A stretch of DNA of 64,000 bases from Anaerolineales bacterium (GTDB lineage: Bacteria; Chloroflexota; Anaerolineae; Anaerolineales; Villigracilaceae). The stretch is taken from assembly GCA_014379595.1 (NCBI GenBank), contig JACMLM010000040.1, positions 1 through 64,000 of the forward strand, in the 5' to 3' direction. Shown here one piece after another: positions 45,580 through 53,251 of this stretch. Within the stretch, counting starts at the first letter, position 1. Each line of letters begins with the position of its first letter. The position numbers and the translations under genes are program-made. A model generated the notes under the pieces. It ran no database searches, had not been told where the DNA came from, and was given only the letters and a program-made list of their open reading frames with translations.

Positions 45580-46362
45580 ATGACTAAGATTTACGACCTC
45601 TCTCAAGACTTGAATCAAGATGCCTCGTTCTGGCCGTTTTATCCGCCGTTTGAAGTGAAGTACATCAAACGCAAATCAGAGCATGGAGTCAATGCACAAT
45701 ATATCCAGACTTCGAATCACATGGGCACTCATCTGGATGCGCCGCGGCATTTTGTGACCAAAGGTAAGACGATAGATCAAATTCCGATCGAGTGGTGTTA
45801 TGGACCTGGCGTGATCGTGGACTTGAGTGACATGCTCGATGATGTCGGGATCTTCACACCTGAAGATATCGAGAAGCGCGCAGATGTGCAGGACGGCGAT
45901 ATTTTGTTCATCCACACAGGCTGGCATAAATATTCATTCTTTAGCCCCGATGCGGATGAAGAGCGATATATTCAAAGACATCCTGGCCCGCATTTTAGCA
46001 TTTGCGACTGGTTGTTGAAAAAGAAGATCCACATCTGGGGTGTGGATATGATCTCCACTGATCATCCGATGAACTTGCCGATAGGTCGTTTCCTTGGCAA
46101 AGGTGGATTGGAACACTGGCAGAGAGTCCGCGCGAAGACAGTGGAGAAATTTGGTGAAGATCAAATGGAAGTATTGTTCCCTGATTCGGCTTATCAGTTA
46201 ACACATAATGCCTTGTTCCCACATGACTGCATGCACGTTGAAAACCTTGGTGGTGATATTGGATTGAAGGAATTACATAACAAACGCATCACGCTCGGCG
46301 TCTTCCCGTGGAAGTTCAAAGGCGGCGAAGCAGCGTTTTGTAGAGCGGTGGCTTGGGCGTAA
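45580..46362 (+). CDS. cyclase-family metal-dependent hydrolase
   Basis: The 260-residue protein has the family metal motif HMGTHLDAPRHF (about 47-58) and a later GHGD-equivalent region with HTGWHKYS and VDMISTDHP. The family includes kynurenine formamidase and isatin hydrolase, which open N-formyl or lactam bonds. In this operon a ring-opening or ureide-cleaving step fits. An AGGAG lies before the ATG, 11 bases after the DUF1116 stop. It is the last gene before the repeat-flanked GIY-YIG cassette. Confidence 0.88.
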   Translation: MTKIYDLSQDLNQDASFWPFYPPFEVKYIKRKSEHGVNAQYIQTSNHMGTHLDAPRHFVTKGKTIDQIPIEWCYGPGVIVDLSDMLDDVGIFTPEDIEKRADVQDGDILFIHTGWHKYSFFSPDADEERYIQRHPGPHFSICDWLLKKKIHIWGVDMISTDHPMNLPIGRFLGKGGLEHWQRVRAKTVEKFGEDQMEVLFPDSAYQLTHNALFPHDCMHVENLGGDIGLKELHNKRITLGVFPWKFKGGEAAFCRAVAWA

Positions 46363-46367
46363 CCCCG

Positions 46368-46518
46368 TTGGTCGAGTAGGCGGTGTTCGTCCGCCGTACA
46401 CTTGCACCTGGCGCAAGTGCAGGTGTCGAGACCAACAGTTGGTTTCAAACTTTGAGTAACTTGAAAACCTGTGGTCTCGGTACGCCGCAAAGAGCAAGAG
46501 CGCGGCTACTCGACCACC
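46368..46518. repeat. composite palindromic repeat, copy 2 (two inverted units)
   Basis: Unit a (46368-46435) starts TTGGTCGAGTAGGCGG and ends CGAGACCAA, with an extra internal hairpin (CACTTGC/GCAAGTG) not seen in the other copies. Unit b (46471-46518) starts GTGGTCTCGGTACGCC and ends GGCTACTCGACCACC. It begins five bases after the cyclase stop and ends just before the GIY-YIG gene. Confidence 0.9.
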
Positions 46519-46543
46519 GACTTTGGATGAAACAAGAATTCAT

Positions 46544-46846
46544 ATGGCATGGATGTATATTCTCAAATGCTCAGACGATTCGTACTACGTTGGTTCAACA
46601 AAGAATCTTGATCTTCGTATGACTCAACATCAATCAGGTAAAGGCTCAAGATATACATCAGGAAGATTGCCAGTGGAGCTTGTTTATGGCGAAGAATACG
46701 ATAGAGTTTCTGATGCATATTATCGCGAGAAACAAGTACAAAACTGGGGCAGGTCGAAGAGAGAAGCATTGATTGATGGAAAGCCTGAATTGCTTTCTGC
46801 GTTGGCGAAAAAGAAGTTTTACAAGAATCCTCCGTTGGTCGAGTAG
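46544..46846 (+). CDS. GIY-YIG nuclease family protein
   Basis: About 100 residues form a lone GIY-YIG domain: WMYILKCSDDSYYVGST (the paired Tyr motifs), Arg in DLRMTQHQSG, and the metal-binding Glu in AYYREKQVQNW. No DNA-binding domain is attached. The start is taken at the ATG at 46544, where family similarity begins; an in-frame ATG at 46523 is possible. The last codons (PLVE, stop) are read from the TTGGTCGAGTAG repeat, so the repeat supplies the stop codon. The gene sits between two composite repeats and interrupts the Mo hydroxylase operon. Confidence 0.88.
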   Translation: MAWMYILKCSDDSYYVGSTKNLDLRMTQHQSGKGSRYTSGRLPVELVYGEEYDRVSDAYYREKQVQNWGRSKREALIDGKPELLSALAKKKFYKNPPLVE

Positions 46847-46965
46847 AGCGAGTGTTTTTCTCGCTCATACCGAGACCAACAAGTAACATGTAAACAAGTT
46901 ATTTCTTGAAACGTGGTGGTCTCGATACGCCCTTCGCAAACACCGCTCAGGGCTACTCGACCACC
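46835..46965. repeat. composite palindromic repeat, copy 3 (two inverted units)
   Basis: Unit a (46835-46879) starts TTGGTCGAGTAG, contains AGCGAG/CTCGCT and ends CGAGACCAA. Unit b (46915-46965) starts GGTGGTCTCGATACGCC and ends GGCTACTCGACCACC. It overlaps the last four codons of the GIY-YIG gene and ends 26 bases before the coxL start. Unit a is nearly identical to unit a of copy 1 at 14473. Confidence 0.92.
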
Positions 46966-46990
46966 GATTATGAATGTAATTGGAGTCTTT

Positions 46991-49324
46991 ATGACCACTC
47001 GATACTTCGGCGAACGGATCAAGCGCAATGAAGACCCGCGTCTGCTCACGGGGCAGGGATTGTTTGTAGACGATGTGGATTTACCGAACATGCTCCATGT
47101 TGCCTTCGTGCGGAGTCCGTATGCGCACGCGCGGATAAATAACATTGATGTGTCTCAAGCTTTGCAGCGCGAAGGCGTAGTTGCTATTTACACTGCGAAT
47201 GATTTGGGTGATTACTGGAAACCTGGTCCGTTGTTGGTTTCGCCGCCGCCAGTTGACGATATCGTTTTCAATGAAAAGACTCAGGTTCCCTTAGCCAAGG
47301 ATAAGGTCAAGTTTGCGGGGGAGCCGATCGTGATGGTACTGGCAGAGAGTCGCTACATTGCCGAGGATGCGCTTGCTGATATTCAAATAGATTATGAACC
47401 TCTTGAAGCGGTTGTTGATCTTGAAAAAGCACTTCAACCTGACAGCACTTTGATTCATGAAGAGATTGGTTCGAACATTGCCGCGCATGTTGTACAAAGA
47501 AAAGGCGATTATGAAGCCATAAAAGATAATGCTGCCTTAATTATTAAACGTCGTTTTCTTTACGAGCACGGATGCGCCGCCGCCATCGAGAATCGCGGCA
47601 TCGTCGCGGAGTGGGATGCGCGCGCGGGGCGATTAACTGTCTGGGACACGACACAAGCTCCAGTTGTGATCCGCAATGGACTCGCAGGTATGCTCGGGTT
47701 ATCTGAAAGACAAGTCCGCGTCATTGCACCGTTCATCGGTGGGGGATTTGGTCCGAAGATCATGATGTTCTATCAGGAGGAAGTGCTCGTCCCGTGGGCG
47801 GCGATGAAGTTGAACCGCCCCGTCAAATGGATCGAAGACCGCGCCGAAAATTTTGTCGCCACCACACACGAGCGTGGACAAATCCACGATGCGGAGATCG
47901 CATTCGATAAGGAGGGTCGCATTCTCGGCGTGCATGATGTTTTTCTGCATGACACAGGTGCGTATGCTCCGTATGGTTTGACCGTGCCGCTCAACAGCTC
48001 ATGCACCTTGCTTGGGCCATACGATATCAAAAATTATTACAGTGAATTCACAGCAGTTTTTACAAATAAAACAATCGTCACACCGTATCGAGGCGCAGGA
48101 CGTCAACATGGCGTGTTCGTCATTGAGCGTGCCTTGGATATTGCCGCAAAAGAATTAAAAATCGACCGCGCCGAAATACGTCGACGCAATTTCATCCCGC
48201 CCGATAAGTTCCCATACAACAACGAGATCATCTATCAGGACTTTGCTCCGCTTGTATATGATAGCGGCAACTATGAGCCGTTATTAGATCAAGCATTGGA
48301 ACGAATGGATTATCACAAATTCATCAATGAGATTCAACCGAAGTTACGCGCCGAAGGCAAACACGTTGGCATTGGCATTGTCGCGTATGTGGAAGGCACA
48401 GGCATTGGACCCTACGAAGGCGCGAAGGTACAGGTGATGAGCAGTGGACGAGTCTCGGTCGTCACAGGTGTTGGCACGCAGGGACAGGGTCATTTCACGA
48501 GTTTCGCGCAGATCGTCGCGGAGCAAATCGGCGTGGATGTAAACAAAATCGATGTCGTCACAGGTGACACCGACCAGTTCTATTGGGGTGCGGGGACGTT
48601 TGCCAGCCGCGGCGCGGTCGTTGCGGGCAATGCCATCAATGAAGCCGCGATCGTTGTGCGCAAGAAAATTCTCAAACTCGCATCCGAACATTTCAACGCG
48701 CCCGAAGATGAACTCGAACTCGCCGATGGAATGGTGAGCGTGCAGGACGTGCCGCGCATGTCCATTTCGCTGGGCGAACTGGCGGGCAAAGCGAATCCGA
48801 TGCGCGGAGCGGTCAAGCCAGGGACAGAGCCTGGTTTGGAAGCGACCAGCTATTTCGGTCCAGAAAGAGGCGCCACTGCCAGCGGCATCCACGCCATGAT
48901 CGTGGAGGTCAATCCCGAGACGCTGCAGATCCACATCCAAAAATATCTCGTCGTGCACGATTGCGGCAAGGTGATTAATCCTCTCATTCTCGATGGACAA
49001 ATTCACGGTGGTGTTGCGCAGGGAATCGGTAACGCCTTTTATGAACGTCTCGCCTACGACGAAAACGGGCAACTGCTCAACGGCACGTTCATGGATTATC
49101 ACCTGCCCACCAGCCTGGATGTGCCGCGCATCGAAACGGGACATGGCGTAACGCTTTCGCCGCTCAACCCGATGGGCGTGAAGGGCGCGGGCGAAGCTGG
49201 CGCGATCCCTGTCGGTCCGCTGTTTGCTCAGGCATTGGAAGACGCCTTGCATGATGTGGATTTTGAGATTTTGGAAATTCCACTGAATTCGAATCGGTTG
49301 TGGGAGATTGTGAATGGTAAATAG
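46991..49324 (+). CDS. Mo hydroxylase large subunit (CoxL/XdhA-like, form II type)
   Basis: Molybdopterin-cytosine-dinucleotide-binding catalytic subunit. The 777 residues have YFGERIKRNEDPRLLTG at the start, IGGGFGPK, and the C-terminal GVKGAGEAGAIPVGP with the catalytic Glu. The active-site loop reads TPYRGAGR, not the AYxCSFR of true aerobic CO dehydrogenase, so the substrate is not CO. I choose the ATG at 46991 with GGAG five bases upstream; longer readings run into the repeat. The gene has been split from coxM and coxS by four catabolic genes and the GIY-YIG cassette. A terminator follows. Confidence 0.94.
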   Translation: MTTRYFGERIKRNEDPRLLTGQGLFVDDVDLPNMLHVAFVRSPYAHARINNIDVSQALQREGVVAIYTANDLGDYWKPGPLLVSPPPVDDIVFNEKTQVPLAKDKVKFAGEPIVMVLAESRYIAEDALADIQIDYEPLEAVVDLEKALQPDSTLIHEEIGSNIAAHVVQRKGDYEAIKDNAALIIKRRFLYEHGCAAAIENRGIVAEWDARAGRLTVWDTTQAPVVIRNGLAGMLGLSERQVRVIAPFIGGGFGPKIMMFYQEEVLVPWAAMKLNRPVKWIEDRAENFVATTHERGQIHDAEIAFDKEGRILGVHDVFLHDTGAYAPYGLTVPLNSSCTLLGPYDIKNYYSEFTAVFTNKTIVTPYRGAGRQHGVFVIERALDIAAKELKIDRAEIRRRNFIPPDKFPYNNEIIYQDFAPLVYDSGNYEPLLDQALERMDYHKFINEIQPKLRAEGKHVGIGIVAYVEGTGIGPYEGAKVQVMSSGRVSVVTGVGTQGQGHFTSFAQIVAEQIGVDVNKIDVVTGDTDQFYWGAGTFASRGAVVAGNAINEAAIVVRKKILKLASEHFNAPEDELELADGMVSVQDVPRMSISLGELAGKANPMRGAVKPGTEPGLEATSYFGPERGATASGIHAMIVEVNPETLQIHIQKYLVVHDCGKVINPLILDGQIHGGVAQGIGNAFYERLAYDENGQLLNGTFMDYHLPTSLDVPRIETGHGVTLSPLNPMGVKGAGEAGAIPVGPLFAQALEDALHDVDFEILEIPLNSNRLWEIVNGK

Positions 49325-49357
49325 CAATTGGATGAAGTGCCCGCTTCACGCTTCGCG

Positions 49358-49393
49358 AAGCCGATGATTGATTCTGACCATCGGCTTTTTCTT
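49358..49393 (+). terminator. intrinsic terminator after coxL
   Basis: AAGCCGATG and CATCGGCTT pair around a 12-base loop and run into TTTTTCTTT. It lies 35 bases after the coxL stop and ends the catabolic operon. It also separates coxL from the convergent FRG gene. Confidence 0.8.
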
Positions 49394-49438
49394 TCGCCTA
49401 AGCCGCTTTTAGATTCGAGTCAAACAAAAATGGTTATT

Positions 49439-50542
49439 TTATTTTTTCTTGTCTAAGTGTAGAGTACTTTGTAACTTTCGAAGATTTTGTAATTGATCAC
49501 TAATTGAGTTCGTCTCAAGCCGTTTGGGTTCGTGGACTAAAATATTTCTAAACTTTCTTAACTCATCGATTCGGTAGGCTTGAAAACTGTCAATATATTC
49601 TGTTTTAAGTAAATGTTGAATTGATTCTCGAAGAGATAATGGTCGTGCCTCTTGACCCCTTGCTATTTTCAGAATCGATTGTTCTAACTGAACCCAATGG
49701 GTGAGAAATTCTCCAATATCGCCAGGATGTAATTCGGTTTGAATAGTGGTCTCTATACTTTGGCATAGTTTCTCAATTTGGTCGTTTTTAGGATACAGCA
49801 TAGATTCTGGAATCTTACTTAATTCTGAACCCCAAAACTGCTTTGTATTTGGGATTGCGAATTTGGCTATGAGCCGATTATTGAAGTCCAACTCTGATTT
49901 TGAATCATAATCGCTTGTAACATCAGAGGTTCCAGCTAAATATCCTTCTTGGAAATATGGTCTGAGTGCATCTGGAGGGCAAATACTTAATAGTCGAACA
50001 TTAACAATATCATGCTCGGAATTGATTGTGATGCGGTTCGTAATATACGGAAATCCAAATACATAGACAAAAACATTATCTTTAGTGTTGCTTTGTTGAG
50101 CAAATGAACAGGCTACTCTCAGTGAATGGGTAAAGTCAAGTAAAGGGGTAGCGCAAACACTGTAATGTTGCAAAATGCTCCACTGAATATAGCGTTTCCT
50201 GCTAACATCACTATGACCATCGACTTTGTTCTTTTTAAATAATTCTTTTAGTTGACGTGATGCTTGGTCTAATACTTCAAACCGATAGGCTACTTCTTGC
50301 TGTTGTAAATTATCTTCCCGATAAATGCTTGGATAAAATGTTGATGCTTCTGCCTTATTGAGAAAGTCTTGTGTCTGACCACGAAAGAATAATAAATCGT
50401 CTTTGTTGAGATAAGACAAATGTGCAACTTGTTCTACAAGTTGTCTGTAGGTCTTGATTGGATATGGCTGAGCTTTCCCCACATCCTTAGAGCCGACGTG
50501 ACGGATCAACTCTTTTGTTAGCGTAGGTTCGATTTTTCGCAT
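49439..50542 (-). CDS. FRG domain protein
   Basis: The 367-residue protein contains an FRG domain (named for the conserved Phe-Arg-Gly, here LLFFRGQTQDF at about 55-65, followed by FYPSIYR and later the QHYSVCATPLLDFTHSLRVACSFA segment, given by its key residues QHYS and LLDFT). FRG proteins occur in accessory and suspected defence or toxin loci, but their biochemistry is unclear. The C-terminal half is helical and unassigned. It stands alone between terminators at 49358 and 50604. Confidence 0.8.
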   Translation of the reverse strand: MRKIEPTLTKELIRHVGSKDVGKAQPYPIKTYRQLVEQVAHLSYLNKDDLLFFRGQTQDFLNKAEASTFYPSIYREDNLQQQEVAYRFEVLDQASRQLKELFKKNKVDGHSDVSRKRYIQWSILQHYSVCATPLLDFTHSLRVACSFAQQSNTKDNVFVYVFGFPYITNRITINSEHDIVNVRLLSICPPDALRPYFQEGYLAGTSDVTSDYDSKSELDFNNRLIAKFAIPNTKQFWGSELSKIPESMLYPKNDQIEKLCQSIETTIQTELHPGDIGEFLTHWVQLEQSILKIARGQEARPLSLRESIQHLLKTEYIDSFQAYRIDELRKFRNILVHEPKRLETNSISDQLQNLRKLQSTLHLDKKK

Positions 50543-50603
50543 AATTCTTTCCGAACATTATACGCTCTTCTCTGAGGCACTAGTGGTAAAACAGGCTAGG
50601 CTC

Positions 50604-50640
50604 GCACAAAAATGCTCTCGATCTTCGAGAGCATTTTTGT
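50604..50640. terminator. bidirectional intrinsic terminator
   Basis: Two 17-base arms, CACAAAAATGCTCTCGA and its exact complement, flank a TCT loop. A and T runs on both sides make it work in both directions. On the - strand it ends the AraC-SRPBCC operon. A related GCTCTCGA/TCGAGAGC stem lies at 52739-52763. Confidence 0.88.
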
Positions 50641-50656
50641 GATCGTTAATTACAAT

Positions 50657-51088
50657 TTACTCTTCCAATACCTTCTTCACTCTCTGCAAATGATCGCCAT
50701 CCTCTTTCTTAAGGATGGCTGCGACCAGGGGAAGCATTAATTTCTTAATACCTTTGGCTTTGACTTCACAAACCAGGTCAATGCGTGTGCCGTCCCTCTC
50801 GGGTTGGAAGTTGTAGCGATAGACAGTTTCGATTCCCTCGGTCACATTTTGCATGGCATATTTCCGAGCTGGCTCGAATTCAACGAGCTCCATCTCAGCT
50901 TGCTGTTCCTTACCGTGCATTAAACGAGTTTCGCGATAGCGCGTCCCCACGCGGGGAGGACCCTCTGTCAGCTTAACCATGCTTGTTACTGAGTTAACAA
51001 TTTTCGGCGCATTTTCAGAAGCAGCGATAAACTCAAAGACTTCTTTGGGCGGACGGGCAACCCACTCGCTCATATTAAATCCAGTCAT
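50657..51088 (-). CDS. SRPBCC family protein
   Basis: About 143 residues have a START/SRPBCC fold pattern: the opening MSEWVARPPKEVFEFIAA, a RYRETRLMHG strand and a C-terminal helix. Such proteins bind small hydrophobic ligands; no enzyme activity can be assigned. The start is the ATG at 51088, which has GGAG six bases upstream; a longer reading to 51178 would overlap the AraC gene and lacks a site. It is 19 bases downstream of the AraC-type regulator and probably its target. Confidence 0.85.
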   Translation of the reverse strand: MTGFNMSEWVARPPKEVFEFIAASENAPKIVNSVTSMVKLTEGPPRVGTRYRETRLMHGKEQQAEMELVEFEPARKYAMQNVTEGIETVYRYNFQPERDGTRIDLVCEVKAKGIKKLMLPLVAAILKKEDGDHLQRVKKVLEE

Positions 51089-51107
51089 TTTATTCTCCTT
51101 ATTAAAT

Positions 51108-52055
51108 TCAATTCTTGTGGTTTGATTGATTTTTTTCAACAGGCAGGTACACATCTGTGAAATGGATGCGTATGTCACCTTTTACCTGGGAATAACTATA
51201 AACTTCAAATGGCGTTTGTGTCCGCAAGCTATATTTTCCAGTGGTCACCAGTGAGTCGTAAATATGCATGTAAGCTTCTGCAAGATTATCGAATGAACCG
51301 TAATGCCTGCTCACGCCAAACATTCCTGCCGAAATAGTCTGGCATCCGATGTGACCTGACGGGTTACGAAATTCAGGGATCTGCACACATACGTCAAAGC
51401 GTTGCTTCTCAGGCGGCGTGATCGAAGGATCGTCCTGCGGAATCCCAATTAATAACGAATCAGCATTGATCAGCTTGTTTGCATTGCCCCATGCAAACAA
51501 CTCATCCCAAAGCAGGGACATGGGGGAGTCTTTATCCAGCAGTTTGTCATATGGACCCACATGACGCACAAATGCAACGATGATCGGGCGCACATGTTCC
51601 AATCGAATCTGCCTGGAAGTTGGTTCTGCCTTTGCATTATAGTCCGCGATGTATTTTGGCTGGGCTTGTTTCTTTCGTTCGCGTGAAGCACGGAGATAAT
51701 TCGTGCGGAATTCATTCGGCGTGATGCGAAACTGTCTTGTAAATGCTCGTGTAAATGACTCGTGCGTTTTGAATCCCGTATCCAGGGCAATGTGCAAAAT
51801 AGTTTCTTCACTCATCTTCAAACGATACGCGGCCCGCTCGATCCGCAGGCGGCGGACATATTCCTTCACAGGTTCGCCGATGATCTCGCGAAAGATCCGA
51901 TGATAGTGATAGGCCGAAAACCCAACGCGTTCTGCCAGCATATCCAGACTAAGTTCGCTTTCAAGATGCGTTTGAATATGGATCAGCGTTGAGAGGATTG
52001 CCTCTTCATATTTCTCATTGGTTTGAAAGATCACCTGCGGTGCCTCATGCCCCAA
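51108..52055 (-). CDS. AraC-family regulator with GyrI-like ligand-binding domain
   Basis: The N-terminal third has two helix-turn-helix motifs of the AraC/SoxS type (LSLDMLAERVGFSAYHYHRIF, abbreviated key LAERVGFSAYHYHRIF, and ILHIALDTGFKTHESFTRAF). The C-terminal part (about 145-305) is a GyrI-like effector domain with HVGPYDKL and HYGSFDNL repeats, as in Rob and BmrR relatives. It likely senses a small hydrophobic or cationic compound. It is followed by an SRPBCC gene and preceded by a promoter containing a palindrome. Confidence 0.9.
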   Translation of the reverse strand: MGHEAPQVIFQTNEKYEEAILSTLIHIQTHLESELSLDMLAERVGFSAYHYHRIFREIIGEPVKEYVRRLRIERAAYRLKMSEETILHIALDTGFKTHESFTRAFTRQFRITPNEFRTNYLRASRERKKQAQPKYIADYNAKAEPTSRQIRLEHVRPIIVAFVRHVGPYDKLLDKDSPMSLLWDELFAWGNANKLINADSLLIGIPQDDPSITPPEKQRFDVCVQIPEFRNPSGHIGCQTISAGMFGVSRHYGSFDNLAEAYMHIYDSLVTTGKYSLRTQTPFEVYSYSQVKGDIRIHFTDVYLPVEKNQSNHKN

Positions 52056-52098
52056 CTATACAACACAAACAAGTTCGCTACTTGACTTTTCTTGCTAT

Positions 52099-52128
52099 TT
52101 TATATTATGGGAAAGTCCCATATTCCAA
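52099..52128 (-). promoter_or_regulatory. promoter and palindromic operator of the AraC-SRPBCC operon
   Basis: On the - strand TTGGAA (52128-52123) and TATAAA (52104-52099) are 18 bases apart. The spacer holds a perfect seven-base inverted repeat, TATGGGA-CTT-TCCCATA (52122-52106). A regulator bound there would control transcription; autoregulation by the AraC protein is a natural guess. Confidence 0.6.
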
Positions 52129-52134
52129 CGTCTT

Positions 52135-52608
52135 TTACTTGTCCTCTGCTTTGGTCATGATCAAATCATAGCCACCACCCGGCCATTTCCAAGTACCAGA
52201 AATGGTTTTATGATCATTGCTAAACGTTCCCATAAAGGCCATGCCAGAATCCTTGCTCTCTAACCAAAAGTTCACGGATTTATCGTCCACTCCCCATATA
52301 TATGTATAGTGACTACCCGTACTGCTTTCGAACCAGTGTCCAATGACCTCTTCGCTCGGCTTTTCTTCTCCCCATTTTTTCTCGTATCCAATGATCATTA
52401 AGCCTTTAATATTTTTCCCAAACTCTTCATGATGGAAGGCCAGGAAAAAGCCTCCATCCATCCACTCGAAGGTATCCCGTCCGAACCATTCTTCGCCCGT
52501 CTTAAGATCCCGATGCTTTAGATTCCATGTGCCCACTAGTTTATCGAGAGACTGTAATCGAGGATCAGGAAGAGGTGTTTCGGCTTCTTTGTTATCATCG
52601 TTAGCCAT
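52135..52608 (-). CDS. DUF1579-like protein
   Basis: The 157-residue protein has the pattern LDKLVGTWNLKHRDL, WMDGGFFLAFHH and the terminal GTWKWPGGGYDLIMT, a lipocalin-like beta-barrel family close to DUF1579. It has a paralogue at 62117 with the same landmarks. Function is unknown; a small ligand or stress role is possible. Its ATG follows GGAGATATCGCT. It shares a 13-base sequence, TTAATTATCTCAC (+ strand, 52640-52652), with the leader of the VOC gene at 53206-53218. Confidence 0.7.
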   Translation of the reverse strand: MANDDNKEAETPLPDPRLQSLDKLVGTWNLKHRDLKTGEEWFGRDTFEWMDGGFFLAFHHEEFGKNIKGLMIIGYEKKWGEEKPSEEVIGHWFESSTGSHYTYIWGVDDKSVNFWLESKDSGMAFMGTFSNDHKTISGTWKWPGGGYDLIMTKAEDK

Positions 52609-52738
52609 AGCGATATCTCCTTAATGTTATCTAATATCTTTAATTATCTCACGCTGGCATCGTAAAAGATAAACTCCAGTAAAATCTCTTTTAGGGTAGG
52701 GAAGTATAGTGAGCGAACCTGCAACCACTCTAACTAAA

Positions 52739-52763
52739 ACGCTCTCGAAAATCGAGAGCGTTT
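52739..52763. terminator. intrinsic terminator after the VOC gene
   Basis: ACGCTCTCGA and TCGAGAGCGT pair around AAA or so, followed on the + strand by TTATTC and on the - strand by TTTTAGTTAG. It lies beyond the stop of the - strand VOC gene at 52818 and so should end that transcript. The stem core matches the terminator at 50604. Confidence 0.75.
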
Positions 52764-52817
52764 ATTCATTATATAATCAGCTTGTACTATAGCAAGACGT
52801 TCCCCAGACGCGACTTG

Positions 52818-53177
52818 CTATTCAATTGGATTCATCAATTGAAAGTAGTTTCCATCTGGGTCGGCCAATGTTGCAATGAAACCACCGCCCATATCATAAG
52901 GTTCTTTGATGACTGTGCCGCCAAGAGCCTTGATGCGATCAAACTCTTCTTTAACCTGAGCAGTTTCAAAGTTGAGCATCACACGCCCAGGGTCCTTGGT
53001 GTTTCCTCCCATTTCAGAATGATTCAATATTCCTAGAAATGTACCGCCCGCTTGCCATCCCCAAAAACCGTTTTCTGCATCATTCATATCTGCTGGCTTT
53101 TCTAAAACTTTTTCGTAGAAAGCTGCCAGCACTTCTGGTTGTGTCGTTCCAAGCATAACTGAGTTTAGATTCAACAT
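52818..53177 (-). CDS. VOC family (glyoxalase/bleomycin resistance-like) protein
   Basis: The 119 residues form one VOC fold of two beta-alpha-beta-beta-beta modules, with MLNLNSVMLGTTQPEVLAAFYEK at the start (abbreviated key AAFYEKVLEKP), VMLNFETAQVKEEFDRIKALGG, and the family ending LADPDGNYFQLMNP. Metal-dependent isomerase, dioxygenase or drug-binding roles are all possible. The promoter upstream carries an operator shared with the ArsR operon at 61.7 kb. Confidence 0.88.
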   Translation of the reverse strand: MLNLNSVMLGTTQPEVLAAFYEKVLEKPADMNDAENGFWGWQAGGTFLGILNHSEMGGNTKDPGRVMLNFETAQVKEEFDRIKALGGTVIKEPYDMGGGFIATLADPDGNYFQLMNPIE

Positions 53178-53222
53178 TTGTGCACATCCTTTTCTTTTCT
53201 AATGATTAATTATCTCACATAC

Positions 53223-53251
53223 ATTTTAGAACATATATTCTAATTTGACAA
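53223..53251 (-). promoter_or_regulatory. promoter of the VOC gene with operator-like palindrome
   Basis: On the - strand TTGTCA (53251-53246) and TAAAAT (53228-53223) are 17 bases apart. The spacer contains TAGAACATATATTCTA (+ strand, 53227-53242), with perfect outer arms TAGAA/TTCTA. It matches 14 of 16 bases with a sequence in the ArsR promoter at 61719-61734. A + strand TTGACA at 53245-53250 overlaps it and could drive the opposite gene. Confidence 0.65.

Noticed and set aside
46913-46990. Longer N-terminus for the CoxL-like protein
   Set aside because: The extra codons are translated palindromic repeat sequence; the ATG at 46991 has a GGAG and begins the conserved region.
38419-49324. 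Aerobic CO dehydrogenase operon
   Set aside because: Gene families look Cox-like, but the large subunit loop is TPYRGAGR and amidase and FdrA/DUF1116 genes are interleaved, so CO oxidation is not supported.
48344-49327. 327-codon open frame antisense to coxL
   Set aside because: It is fully inside a strongly conserved Mo hydroxylase gene on the other strand, has no recognisable domain or ribosome-binding site, and is a codon-bias shadow.
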